Below, in pieces: positions 1-9,659 of a DNA stretch of 64,000 bases. The stretch covers positions 62,001 to 126,000 of the forward strand of contig JAJTUP010000079.1 of assembly GCA_021399435.1 (NCBI GenBank), read 5' to 3'. Positions within the stretch are counted from its first letter, which is position 1; every line of letters starts with the position of its first letter. This stretch comes from Diaporthe sp. PMI_573 (Eukaryota > Ascomycota > Sordariomycetes > Diaporthales > Diaporthaceae). Below the pieces are notes generated by a model, which was given only the letters and a program-made list of their open reading frames with translations, did no database searches and had not been told where the DNA came from. Both the position numbers and the translations under genes were made by a program.

Positions 1-1685
1 ACATGAGAGTCATTATACAACTAAGTGATCACCCATTCGGATAGTGTAATGTGCTTTTTTCTTTTCGGGCGTCTCATGATTCGTATGGAGAACCTCGTTA
101 CAATGGGCTGTCCGGAAGGCTGACTCGTCTGGGCTTCCTTCCTTTCTCTCGTTCTTGTTTTTTTATTTATTTGTCAAATTAATTCAAGCTGTTTCTAGAC
201 TTGTCGTGGAGTTTAGACCATGTCAATTGCTCGCAACGGCGGCAATTATAACCAAATTGCTTCTAGGGAAGAACACCTCGTTATTCGCAGTACTTTACAA
301 CCAGCGCCCCCCCATTTAGCCTTTGCTCAGAAGCGGCGCATATGCAAGTTAGAGGAGACTTTAGGATTTTATCTACATACTTCTGAGAAAAAGAATTTTA
401 AAAAAATACACTCTTAAGGGCAGTAAATAAGCACTGTTAGACCTAACAACGTCGCCCACGTTGTCTATGTTCCCCAGCTAGTCGACTGATAAATCAACAA
501 AGGTCGAACACTGAACACTGTCCAGAATACTAGGAAATGACCCCGGGAGGTGATTTCCTAGACTCTCCGTCAGGCACGACGGTGCGTTGATCGAGTTGCA
601 GCGGTTGCCTTTGTCCATATATCCCAGACTACGCTGGGAAAACCGTGCGAGAGAAATTTCTGATGGCCAGGTGGGGGGCTCCTGGCTTTGCTTCAATGCA
701 TGCTCGTCATTTCGATCGGAAGATCCAGTACCGCCAGTTGGGTTCGAGTATGCCATGAGAGTGCACGCCGTCTCGTTTTGCACCTCTGCATAAGAAGTGC
801 TCGTGTGATCCGCTTCGTGTGCTAGTAGTTTATCGACAAATAAGAAGCTCTCGCCGCAGATGCCGCAGGGCAGTAAAACAGTTATCTCATCAAGGACGAC
901 GTTTGAACCGACTTGAGGCATCGACAGTTCACCATGGAGAATTTGCATAGGAGGTGTGACCATGAGCACACCGAATTGGCATCTATGCGGGAGATTTTGG
1001 GCTGCGAGGTAATTACAAAATTCAGTAGCTATCGGGGCGCTGGTGGGGTGATGGAAAGAATGGAGAAGAAAGGAAAGGAAAGGGGGAAATTCTTTGCGCA
1101 GAGATTCGCCGTCTTAAGTACTTGTGATGAATCGCCTCAGGTTAGGATGCGTTGGAGCCAAGATCATGACTCTAGGGCTGGTGTAAGTGTCATAAATATA
1201 TAGAACGGGCGGCCTCTAACGTTGCCTAAGCAAGGCAACAGTCGAATGCCTAATTGAAACCGCAAATTCTCATAGATACATACCATTACTAGTCGTAGTC
1301 TTGTCTGGATAGATCGACTATGTAAAGGGACAAGCTTCTAAGGCCCGGAGTCACATCGCCATCATCCAGAAGTAGTGTTGAACGCACAAAGGCTGCACAG
1401 AGACGCGGCCATGTCCGCATGTGTTGCTCATTCTGAGCCTGAGTTGTGAATGGCCCTCCACTGTATCTGAAAATATCCATCGTAGCACGAGACCTGTTGT
1501 TATGTAATCAATCCATCCACCGGTGGGGGCTCGTGGATTGAGATGTGGATTGACGTGGACGCTAGTCAGGGGTATTGGCGCCTTGCTTGATATATTTCGT
1601 TAATATTTGCTATGTATCTCTGCGCAAACACTAACACATCTAATCAGGCAATGCCTCGGACGCGTTCTGACACGTCGTGACGCGT
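1..1685. other. Left-edge region without a convincing complete gene
   Basis: I see no complete gene here apart from the weak zinc-finger-like frame listed separately. The first 100 bases resemble, with mostly C/T and G/A differences, a stretch just downstream of the LINE copy near 51.9 kb, so the edge may be the tail of an old repeat. The rest is short open frames with no recognisable domain. Confidence 0.5.
478..969 (-). CDS. Possible single C2H2-like zinc finger fragment
   Basis: A 163-codon frame contains one C2H2-like unit, CGICGESF followed by a helix ending HEADH, near residues 35-55. The remaining C-terminal part is serine-rich with no other domain I recognise. It starts with ATG, but no promoter element or intron signal decides whether it is expressed. 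It may be a remnant exon of a larger gene, or chance. No homologue comes to mind, so only the finger spacing supports it. Confidence 0.3.
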   Translation of the reverse strand: MLMVTPPMQILHGELSMPQVGSNVVLDEITVLLPCGICGESFLFVDKLLAHEADHTSTSYAEVQNETACTLMAYSNPTGGTGSSDRNDEHALKQSQEPPTWPSEISLARFSQRSLGYMDKGNRCNSINAPSCLTESLGNHLPGSFPSILDSVQCSTFVDLSVD

Positions 1686-1693
1686 TATAAAAG
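1686..1693 (+). promoter_or_regulatory. TATA box upstream of the chromodomain ORF
   Basis: TATAAAAG stands about 225 bases before the ATG at 1918 and is followed by a pyrimidine-rich, purine-start-rich stretch typical of a fungal 5' leader. It is the best-placed core promoter signal for the chromodomain gene. Confidence 0.4.
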
Positions 1694-1917
1694 GGCGCTG
1701 AACCCTCTTATGACATTTCTCACGCAAGCTAACACATCACATTTCTCTCACAACGTTCTTATCAGCCAATACAGCCAGTGCTTCTAAAACACACAGTGCA
1801 GGGTACAGTCATTCATCAACATTTGAATTGGCTGATCCCTGATGAGATTTGGTCTGCACCCAGGCTTGTCATTTCGGCTGAACGGTTATTATATCTATCT
1901 AGAAGCCGCCCCTGAAT

Positions 1918-2565
1918 ATGCGCATCAAGAAAACTCCCACCGCTGTTGAAACGACGAATGGAATTGGTTTTACATCAGAGTTGTTTAACAAATCCGGGCA
2001 AATCAAGTGGACCCCGAGGCAGCTTAAGAAGGAGTTGAGGGCAGATCACGCCTGTCGGAATCGGGCTGTTCCCGATCAAGGCGACCGAGGGAATATCAGA
2101 ACTAGCGGTTGTCATATCTCAATGGATCAAAGAGTCATTGAACAGTCACCCGGGGCATCCCAAACTACCGACCACAATACAAATACAGCCGAAGAAATCC
2201 AACACAGTTCACAAGGTGCTAACCTCGCGCCGTATTGCCACAAATCAAGGGACGACATCGAACTACCGGACGTATTTGAAGTAGATGCGATACTGGACCA
2301 CCGTGTATCGGGGAAAAAGTCTGAATTCTTGATCCGCTGGAAGGGCTATGGCAGCAAGTACGATACGTGGGAGCCACGATCGAACATCTTGGACAAAACC
2401 CTCGTGGACAATTACAAACAACGCACGACCCACCACCACAACCGCAATCACAATGTAATCTGGTCACGACATTGTCGGGGACGAGCCAACAAGGCCGGGG
2501 TGTGGTTGCTGAGGAATTGCAATTGTCGAACAGGAGCGAGCATGCAACGAGTTGCGAAGCGATGA
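1918..2565 (+). CDS. Stand-alone chromodomain protein
   Basis: The frame encodes 215 aa. A chromodomain lies at about residues 118-165: FEVDAILDHR, then FLIRWKGYG and the hallmark YDTWEPRSNI. This fold binds methylated histone tails. In fungi it occurs in heterochromatin proteins and, very often, at the C-terminus of Ty3/gypsy integrases. The N-terminal 115 residues are polar and unlike an integrase core, so this could be a free chromodomain protein (such fungal genes are common near repeats) or an isolated integrase tail that has gained a start. After residue 165 the sequence becomes histidine- and asparagine-rich and then looks out of frame, so the true end may differ. An upstream TATA box and a clean ATG favour an expressed gene. 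Confidence 0.6.
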   Translation: MRIKKTPTAVETTNGIGFTSELFNKSGQIKWTPRQLKKELRADHACRNRAVPDQGDRGNIRTSGCHISMDQRVIEQSPGASQTTDHNTNTAEEIQHSSQGANLAPYCHKSRDDIELPDVFEVDAILDHRVSGKKSEFLIRWKGYGSKYDTWEPRSNILDKTLVDNYKQRTTHHHNRNHNVIWSRHCRGRANKAGVWLLRNCNCRTGASMQRVAKR

Positions 2566-2699
2566 CGCCACTATGCCTGGGACTCTCGGGTCGGGATACA
2601 GCTGTGCACCGTGCCATGGTTGATATTTCTCGGGTCAGAAGTGCCACAGGCTTTAACAGCACACTCATTTTCGGGGAATTATGTTCTCATTATTGTTGA

Positions 2700-3690
2700 T
2701 TATGATGCCATATAGTGAAATCACATTTCTTACAAGCCTCAAACCGCGGTATTCTGAGCTTTATAATAGTTACTATGCTGTTTTCATCGTGTTTTATCAT
2801 GCCTGTATAACGCAAACTACCCTCTACCAAAACTAGCATTAGTAAACCCTCTATAAGTAGGCCTCAGTTAAGGCCTTTCCGCGGCCTCAAAAAGTATTTC
2901 TTCTCCTTTCAGGTGCCGAATCTGCAATTGTGTCAGCCTTCAGGTAATTATTTCGGGATAGAGAGCTTGATTATGCTTGTAGGAACTGAATGTGAGGCAA
3001 CCTTGGTATCCGACCCTGTTTCTAAGTCTACGAGAAGACTCGAGCCAGCCTTAGTGGATTCCAAGCTTTCGCTGTAGACTTTCGACAATTCCTTTTTCTT
3101 TCTTGTCTTGGTTCAGGCATGTGACACGTTCTCCTTCTGTCCTCCATGTCTCGATTATTGATGTCCGCTGTGTCAGAAATAGCCAGATCGCCGGCAATTT
3201 GAGGGCCGAGAGCTTTGGCAAGTCGCTCCTTGAGACCGAGAACAGAAAGAGGCAATGCTATTTGAATTTGCGTCCATCAGTCCAGTGACTAGTGTAGTCA
3301 TCTGTTGATCTTTTCTCGTGTAAATTGACAATTTCCCAAAGTTTCTTTCCAGCTAAACACCCGTACCAATGCGTCTCACTCAGTGAGGTCGCCTCGGAAA
3401 GACAATTATCTCGTGAAAGTATCCCTATACACCTTCGCTATCATGATATCATCTCATACATTTCTGATAGCAGCATCCCTATCGCATCAGTTGCAGACGC
3501 CCTCAAGATTGGGCGTCCTCTCGTTTCCGGGGAAATAAAAAGGCAGCGACGCCGTCCCCTATTGGATTGTGCTCTATTGTATGAGAACGGATATTCGCAC
3601 GCCAAAAAAAGGATGCCGCACACCACTTCTGACTAAGCATGTAGCCCCATGCTGGGGATTTTATGTCGGAAACATGGCTACTGCTCCTCC
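2700..3690. other. Intergenic stretch, no gene seen
   Basis: Only short frames without domains. It contains at 3588-3621 a short motif pair (CGGATATTCGCAC, an A-run, then GGATGCCGCAC) that recurs at 46784-46822, probably the scar of a shared repeat. Confidence 0.4.
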
Positions 3691-3693
3691 TTC

Positions 3694-4131
3694 TCACAGT
3701 ATGGTGAGAAAGAGGCTTTTCAAAGGCTTCCAAGCGGCGAGCTTGGTCTCGACGATTGATCTGGCTGCGTTGACAAACGCAAAAGGATTAATATCGACGT
3801 CAACGTCAGCATTGTCCGCTGCAGGTTCCCTCTGCCACTGGCCATGACCAACAATCTCCAACTCAAGCTTGGAGGGCGTGGGATCAAGCTTGACGCATCT
3901 GGGATTGTCGCGATCGATAATTGTGTGTGTTTGCTCGACAGTCGGTGTTTCAGTGGCTTGAGGAGCGCTATTGGAGCTACTCGTTATTGTAAATTCGGAG
4001 GCCTCAGGAGCGACCTCATATACGTTTGCGGCATGTTCTGGGGCCACCACAGCTAGTTGGCAAGTCAAGGTTGGCTCGGCACATCTCCACTGCTGATGAG
4101 TGACCAGGAGCAAATTTCCCTTGTCAGCCAT
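3694..4131 (-). CDS. Small hypothetical protein
   Basis: An ATG-started 145-aa frame with an even, protein-like composition: an N-terminal part rich in alternating hydrophobic residues (LLLVTHQQW, QLAVVAP), a Ser/Thr/Pro-rich middle, an acidic NADVDVDINPF segment and a hydrophobic tail. No signal peptide, membrane span or known domain is visible. It has no recognisable partner nearby. It could be a real lineage-specific gene or a surviving exon; I would not assign a function. Confidence 0.3.
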   Translation of the reverse strand: MADKGNLLLVTHQQWRCAEPTLTCQLAVVAPEHAANVYEVAPEASEFTITSSSNSAPQATETPTVEQTHTIIDRDNPRCVKLDPTPSKLELEIVGHGQWQREPAADNADVDVDINPFAFVNAARSIVETKLAAWKPLKSLFLTIL

Positions 4132-4624
4132 GGTTTCCTAAGTAAACAAAGCATGGGAGTAGGGTTCAGTACAAACACTGGGTGGAGTGGTGTTGTGCGG
4201 TGTTCACGTACTCTAGAAGTGCGGGGTAGTCAGTGGTGTAGTCCGAAACTTAAGCATGAGACGACCAGGCCGGTGCCTTGTTCCCAAGCATTCTTCTGCG
4301 GGCTGTTTCTCCTGCAGCCCGCTGCGCCGGCTGGACCTATTTTATCCTAGGACATGTCCTAGCTCCAAAGAACAGCTGACAGACAATGAGCCATTTTCGA
4401 AATAGAAGCCTGGGCAACAGTGCGGATCATGTGAATAGAAAACCAGAATACGTGCCAAGACGGTTCCGAGGACGCACACTCGACGACACGTTTACGACGC
4501 GTCGCTGGCTTTTCCTCAACAACATATTGCCCATCATTCCTTGCTCGAGTCAGTGTTATGGGCCAAAGAAAAGTAACGGTGACTTCTACGAGCTAGAAAA
4601 GGCTCTCGTTCTTATTCTCGAAGT

Positions 4625-5335
4625 ATGGCCAAGCTTGAAAAGTTCAAGGCCGAAGCTGAGGGAGCCGACGACGAGTCAGGCAGGGTCTCTTTGCAGAGTC
4701 CCGGCCAGGCTTCCCAAAGCGCCCGCAAGATGGCACCCGATCTTAGCGGCAGCTGGGCTTCTGCCCGGGCGTTATCATCATCAGACAAAAGGATCGTAGC
4801 TCTGGTGCTTACAACTATCAAAGAAATCAAGGACGGGACGTATAAGGTTGAGAAAGGCGGGAAGGGTGGGAAGTACCTGGTGGAACGGAGACTCCCCTGG
4901 GCTGCGTATCAGCTTTTGCTGAAAAAGTTGGAACAAGAGGACGAGAATTCGGCAGAAAAGGATGAAGAGACCCTACAGGGATATTTCGGTCAGAGGCTGC
5001 GGTAAGTCTACTGGGTCGCAGCCTGATCTGTGGCAGTTGTGCTCACGGATACTAGCTACGACTACACACCTCGCTATTGCGAAGACGAGAAGCAGTTTAC
5101 GATTCATATGCCGTCCCATATGCACGAAGGCGTGAAAGTACTTAACACTTGCAGCGTGTGCGGATACTTTGCGTTTTGAGGTTCTGAACCTGAAATATGA
5201 GCTCTTGCGGCACGGTGACTGTGAGTGCGAAGACATCAAGAACTATTTGAAACGGGAGGCAGCGGCTATTGGGAAAGGAGAGAGAGTATTTAGCGACAAG
5301 GCACGTTGCAGTCTCCGGTCCACCTTCTCGTGTTG
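4625..5335 (+). pseudogene. Conserved fungal protein of unknown function, frame disturbed
   Basis: The first exon (4625 to about 5002) encodes a lysine-rich helical protein. A GTAAGT...CTAG intron of about 54 bp (to about 5056) restores the frame into YDYTPRYCEDEKQFTIHMPS, which resembles a motif I know from uncharacterised fungal proteins (Y-D-Y/F ... F-x-I-R-M-P-S-x-x-H-E). Just after MPSHMHEG the frame breaks. A stub that looks like the 3' half of an intron (CTTAAC...TTGCAG, ending about 5154) leads into another frame that stays open for about 60 codons with a charged helix (FEVLNLKYELL, DIKNYLKREAAA). Either a very short or deleted intron or a frameshift lies at about 5130-5155. It is best treated as a probably broken gene of unknown function. 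Confidence 0.4.
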
Positions 5336-5379
5336 AATGCTGTGTTGTACGGTACCAATATGGACGATAAAACGCCGCA

Positions 5380-5925
5380 ATGTGGAGTTGCTTTTCGATA
5401 TCGCGAAAGCCGCCATTTTCTCTGTTTTGGACCAGCTCACCCTGGCCATCCTCAAACTCGACTAACCATTACCAGTGCAATGGGACGAGGCCGAGCTGCG
5501 CCCAATGCATCCAGGCGAAATGCGATTGTGCCTATGCCGTACCCGAGGGCCTCACCACTCAAGAGGCACAGCAGCGCAGGCTCGACGAGACAGCGGTTGC
5601 CCACAACAATTACCAGAGCGTCGTACGCCTGCTTCGCGAATGCTCCGAAAACGACGCGGTAGCGGTGTTACACCGCCTGAGAGACGCGGACGACGTACAG
5701 GACGCTGTTCGCTCTCTCGCCGCAGCAAGTCTGCTGTTGCTGCCGACTGCGGATCTGTCGTCAGCGCCAAGTACGGTCGAACCGCCGGACTCTTCGCTGC
5801 CACCCAATAAAGCGACCGCTCCACCTACGCAAACAACTTCTCGCTCAGAAAGTGCGGCTGCCTCCGATGCTGTTTTGCCGATGGGACTTAGGTCCTCGAG
5901 TTCGGCTTCCTTGCCGCAAGGTTAG
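5380..5925 (+). pseudogene. Zn2Cys6 transcription factor lacking its first zinc half-motif
   Basis: Residues 32-52 read CNGTRPSCAQCIQAKCDCAY, the second half of a Zn(II)2Cys6 DNA-binding cluster. The usual intron in these genes falls exactly before this half: the sequence has ATTACCAG followed by TGCAATGGGACG. The first half (CxxCRxRKxKC) should lie in an upstream exon, but none is present in the preceding 400 bases. A coiled helix (QEAQQRRLDET ... VVRLLREC) follows, then a Ser/Ala-rich tail and a stop at 5925. Full-length members exceed 500 aa, so this is a fragment truncated at both ends. The upstream open frame is an unrelated leader. Confidence 0.6.
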
Positions 5926-5929
5926 GGTC

Positions 5930-6510
5930 TGACCTGTTCACGACACCTGGTACATACTGGACTGATGTGTCTGCAGGTCCAAGCTCGATGCCGGATGCAT
6001 GAAGCGAGTATTGTCTCTAACTGACATGGGGTAGCGAGAGCTCATATAATAACTTCTCAAACCTAGGGTGAACGACGATCGTGTCTATCTGGAGCGGTAG
6101 AAGCCCTAAAGGAGACCCGCGGGGCGGGGTGGGGCGCTACTGCACAAAGGGAAGATGAGGTCTACGCGCAATGATATCACCCAAATCGACAAACGATGGA
6201 CTTTCCCCGCAAGACTCGCGGTAGCAGCATCACGGCAGAGGATTAAAGTGTTACCCGCAGATACTCTGTTTCTTTCTTGCGACGAGGGTTACGGAAGGAT
6301 GACGCAGTCGGCCTAGGTCTGAGAATCTATCTAGCAGAACCTGTGCAGTGTTTAACTTGACAGGGTGGACAGGCCATATAGGGTGGAGGATGGATATGTC
6401 AGTAATAGAGCGATACTCGATCAGCAGCAAAAGCTCGATCGTCGGATCTATTATTGGTCCCGCAAAACTGAGAGGTTTTCGGACTCATTCCGTGCCGATT
6501 GGTTGTACAG
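5930..6510. other. Intergenic, no gene seen
   Basis: Low coding potential; short frames only. A 62-codon frame at 6365-6553 shows no domain. Confidence 0.4.
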
Positions 6511-6514
6511 AAGC

Positions 6515-6773
6515 CTAGAGCATGACCCGCGTACACTTCCCTGCCTTACATAGGTTTTCTAGGTAGAAGGTGGCCGAGTCGTACGATCCCCTTGACAACA
6601 GCAGCACACAACGCCATATCGTGAAAGCAGTTCTTAGCCCCAGAGTCTTCGTTTTGTCAAACTCTGTAGTGGGCCGATTTAATTCGGCAGCAATGTTGTT
6701 GAACTCTTCCTCAACGGCGTTCAGGTGACCTTGCTGAAGTCGAATGACACAGAGTTTGAGACGAATTCGCAAA
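6515..6773 (-). pseudogene. Helical exon fragment, TPR-like, truncated by the LINE piece
   Basis: On the minus strand the bases directly below the LINE junction encode a strongly helical stretch (IRLKLCVIRLQQGHL, EEEFNNIAAELN, FTIWRCVLLLSRG, SATFYLENLCKAG). The helix-turn-helix rhythm recalls the tetratricopeptide-like tails of fungal signalling proteins, but no consensus repeat is strong enough to claim it. It starts exactly where LINE identity ends, so it is a severed exon. Confidence 0.25.
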
Positions 6774-7663
6774 TGAGCAGGCCGTAGCGCGTCTTGTTGA
6801 ATAGCTGTTGTTCATTGTATGTACCCTGGCTTGCCGCCTGGCGGCGACCTGGGCGCTCGCATGTGCGCTGAGGCAGCGGCGCAGAGGCAGGAGGGGCTCC
6901 CGTCTCTGATGGTGTGTGGGAAGGGCTGGAGCCAGTGTTTGTCGACGTGGTGCTGTGGGCGCGCTTCCTCGTGACGGTGGCGGGGGGTGCTGTGGTAGCT
7001 ACCGTGATTTCCATCTCATCCGTGGGAGGGGTCTCCCGTGGTTTATTGGCCTCGTCATAGCGGCGGCCTCCAGCCCGGCGGATTGCTTTCAGCTTCTTCT
7101 TTGATGGGGGGGGGGGTTAGTCTACCCCCTTCCATCCGGGGTTTTGCCGGACAGTATTCGTGGCCTGCTTCGAATGGCCCATGGCAATTTGCACACCGCG
7201 GCGGTTGGGTACAAGGCCCAGCTGGGTGGTCATCCAGCCTACCCCCGCAGTGTTGGCAGCGTGGTGCTCGCATGCATCTGCGCGGGTTGCAGTACCCCTG
7301 GCAGCCTGCTTGGTGATGCTCAATCTTAGGCTTCTTATCAATCAGCCTTGCGAAACCGCTGGAGCTGAAGAGCCGGAATGACCGGACTGGCTCCAGGAAT
7401 GAGATGATCCAGGTCCCCCTTCCTGTGGCCGGGTCTGGCCCATTCCTGGAGGGCTTACAGTGGGCCGGCAGTTTTCCCGTCTGTGCCTCGACCTCCTCCA
7501 CGATATGGTCTGCTGTATTCACGATCTCACCTGGGGCCAGGAGCCCTCGGAATGTCCACGGTACCTCTGGCACTGCATAATTGAACCATTTTTCAGGCCT
7601 GCCGACCCTAGCCGCCCCAAGAAGGGATTGGAGCTTCTGAAGAGGCTCCGGGCTGAGGAGCCC
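6774..7663 (-). mobile_element. Internal fragment of a Tad-like LINE, ORF1 region
   Basis: About 890 bp are nearly identical, in inverted orientation, to 50553-51439. The minus strand encodes the ORF1 nucleic-acid-binding region, including clustered zinc knuckles (CQHCGGRLDDHPAGPC, then CANCHGPFEAGHEYC). A run of 11 G at 7106-7116, against 7 in the other copy, shifts the frame so the protein is split into two blocks. Both ends lie inside the LINE body: neither the 5' start nor the 3' tail is present, so this is not a normal target-primed insertion but a moved internal piece. On its right it abuts a Helitron helicase gene end, on its left a severed host-like exon. Confidence 0.8.
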
Positions 7664-8215
7664 GGAGCAGAGTTTACGGCCGCAGACATCATCCCCGATC
7701 CCAAGTACCCAGGATACCACCTTGCCGACGGTGTCACTATCCACTTTGGGCCGCCGCTTGGTATCCTCTTGCAGTCGCCAGAGACAAAGAGCTTGTCAAT
7801 TCCATCTCTACCACTGGAGACGGTGCTCATCCGGCCTATATCGCACACACTCGATCCAACCAACTCCCGCTTCAGGTTCATATCAGGGAAATGCAGTCGA
7901 CGGGGATTGCCGGTTGTCCCAGCCTTTGTGCTTACCGACTATAAAGCTCAAGGCAAGACGTTTGTAGAAGTGCTCTTAGAGCTGCGGGGAAATCGCACAA
8001 TCAACGGCCAACCATCTAAATGCGACTTTACCAGTCTCTATGTACAGCTGTCCAGGTGTACAACACTTCGAGGCATCAAGCTTCTCAGCCCTGTACGACG
8101 CCAGGATTTCATCGGCAACAAGCTGGATCAGACCATAGTTGATGCCATGCAGAGACTCGGGGATCTGGCGGCAGAAACGAGACGGATATATGAGGATCGA
8201 CGAAACCATGAGTAG
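7664..8215 (+). pseudogene. Helitron (Pif1-like) helicase, C-terminal fragment
   Basis: From the LINE junction the plus strand encodes about 180 residues parallel to the C-terminus of the long helicase at 43.7-46.2 kb: GAEFTAADI against GAEFTAAGV, FGPPLGILL against LGPPSGILL, FVLTDYKAQGKTF against FALTDYKAQGRTL, and SLYVQLSRC in both. These are the late superfamily-1B motifs of Pif1/Helitron helicases (the TDYKAQG and VQLSRC blocks). It is diverged from that copy and comes from a different Helitron family member. Rep, Walker A and Walker B parts are missing, so the piece is dead. It ends with a natural stop. Confidence 0.8.
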
Positions 8216-8297
8216 GACAGCGCGAGATACCATCCACAAGGTCGCCCGACGGCGAGACACAACTTTTTTGTTATTCAAGACACACGAAGTAAGACCC

Positions 8298-8975
8298 CTA
8301 CATCTCATAAAGCGACCTCACCGCTCGCCAATCATCCGGATCATTCTCGCCTCCCGTCCCCGGCCGGAACTCCTTCTGCTCCTCGCAATAATCTTTCCAC
8401 CACTCTTCAAAGGCCTGTCTATTGTACAGACTCCTCGGCGCGCCTTCTCCCTCTCCGAAGAGGTCCAGAATCCGGTCACAGTACATCCACACGCCCTCAA
8501 GATGGTGGGGCAGCAACGGCTTCGTATCTTGGCGCGCCACCACTACCGTGCCGACGTAGGACCGCCACTCCGGGGGCGCAAACCCGGAGTTGGCGTCAAT
8601 ATTGAGATATGTAGCGATCTGGTTGTCGAGGTCGGCCCGGTTTGCGGACTGAGTGCCTACACGATAGAGGACCAGCGGGACCTCGATGAGCCCTGGGACA
8701 GGAGGCACGGGCTGCGAGAAGACGGGATGATCTGCCGCGATCATCGTAGCGGACCAAGGCGCGAATTTGACTCGCTCAACGTCGCACCGGACGATGACGG
8801 CTTGGATGGACCCTGACGCGCTGTGTGTTGCCGTTGAAGCTGACGAAGCCGACTGTGAGGCGGCAGCTGGAGCAGGTAGTGGGTTTGCTTTGGGCGCAGC
8901 CGCCTGCTGATGCGAGGTTTCTGGCTCGGAATCGGTGTCTATGTTGTCCCATTTCGAGTAATCGATAGGCGCCAT
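8298..8975 (-). CDS. Conserved fungal protein of unknown function
   Basis: The ATG at 8975 gives 225 aa beginning MAPIDYSKWDNIDTDSE, an N-terminus I recognise as recurring in uncharacterised fungal proteins. The in-frame region upstream of this ATG looks non-coding, which decides the start. A low-complexity Ala/Pro/Ser linker occupies about residues 25-55. The rest is a globular domain ending in FEEWWKDYCEEQKEFRPG and WRAVRSLYEM. No catalytic motif, signal peptide or membrane span is visible. The gene is intact and single-exon, and is wedged between element debris, starting only 83 bp beyond the helicase fragment, so it may have been carried with mobile DNA. No function is claimed. Confidence 0.65.
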   Translation of the reverse strand: MAPIDYSKWDNIDTDSEPETSHQQAAAPKANPLPAPAAASQSASSASTATHSASGSIQAVIVRCDVERVKFAPWSATMIAADHPVFSQPVPPVPGLIEVPLVLYRVGTQSANRADLDNQIATYLNIDANSGFAPPEWRSYVGTVVVARQDTKPLLPHHLEGVWMYCDRILDLFGEGEGAPRSLYNRQAFEEWWKDYCEEQKEFRPGTGGENDPDDWRAVRSLYEM

Positions 8976-9352
8976 AATTTCAGACTCACTGGGAGAATTG
9001 ATGCGTAAGGTTCTTAAAGTCAAATAGTATTCGAGCCATGATGTATTTTCATGAAGGTTGAATAAAGGGGTAATGAATCCAATCTGCGTGACAGGGCAGC
9101 TACGACTGGGTTGTACAATCACAGGGCCTGTGCGCAGGAGCTCAACCATTAAGTCTGCGCCACATTTCGAAACGAAACATTCTTCCTCCTAATGCTCCGG
9201 CCACCTAACGTCGTATGCCTTCCAAATCCATATACTGAGCCATGATCGAAGACCACAGTGACTGAGCCTCGTTCCGAAAGGCATTGGCGGGCCCGCCAGG
9301 GACCGGTCTCCTGTTGTGTATTCGTGAATTCCTCCATCAGGGTCTCTATTGA

Positions 9353-9577
9353 AATCTCGGACGGCGATCCTTGCCTGAAAGTGGCAAGCCCAAGCCACAG
9401 TGTTGGGAACACGGTTGTAACGGCCGCCAGTTCTACACATGCAGCAACCTTAGGCGCCACCAACGAGAAAAGTCTGAACAGGCACCTAAGTTCAGCTGCC
9501 CAAAATGTGGAGCTGAGTTTACACGTATGACAGCACGGAATGGGCACCTGAAACGTCAAAGTTGTAAAGGCAACTAA
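9353..9577 (+). CDS. C2H2 zinc-finger exon (3' part of a gene)
   Basis: The frame opens without an ATG and encodes two finger units: CWEHGCNGRQF with SNLRRHQREK, then CPKCGAEFTRMTARNGHLKRQSC. This pair, with the QREKSEQA linker, is typical of the C-terminal fingers of small fungal C2H2 proteins. An AG acceptor-like site lies just upstream, so the exon probably belonged to a spliced gene whose 5' part is not recognisable here. It could bind DNA if expressed, but no start is visible and the fragment may be inactive. Confidence 0.55.
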   Translation, partial: NLGRRSLPESGKPKPQCWEHGCNGRQFYTCSNLRRHQREKSEQAPKFSCPKCGAEFTRMTARNGHLKRQSCKGN

Positions 9578-9583
9578 ACAGGT

Positions 9584-9651
9584 ACGCGGCAGGATCAATC
9601 GTGGCAGGATCAAGCTCGTGGCAGGATCAAGCTCGTGGCAAGATCAAGCTC
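9584..9651. repeat. 17-bp tandem repeat, four units
   Basis: Four consecutive units of about GTGGCAGGATCAAGCTC: a diverged first unit at 9584, perfect units at 9601 and 9618, and one with a G-to-A change at 9635. The array begins 7 bp after the stop codon of the zinc-finger exon. Confidence 0.8.
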
Positions 9652-9659
9652 GTTGCATA

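Noticed and set aside
8139..8816. 225-codon plus-strand frame
   Set aside because: Antisense of the conserved protein at 8298-8975; basic, Arg/Pro-rich composition typical of a shadow.
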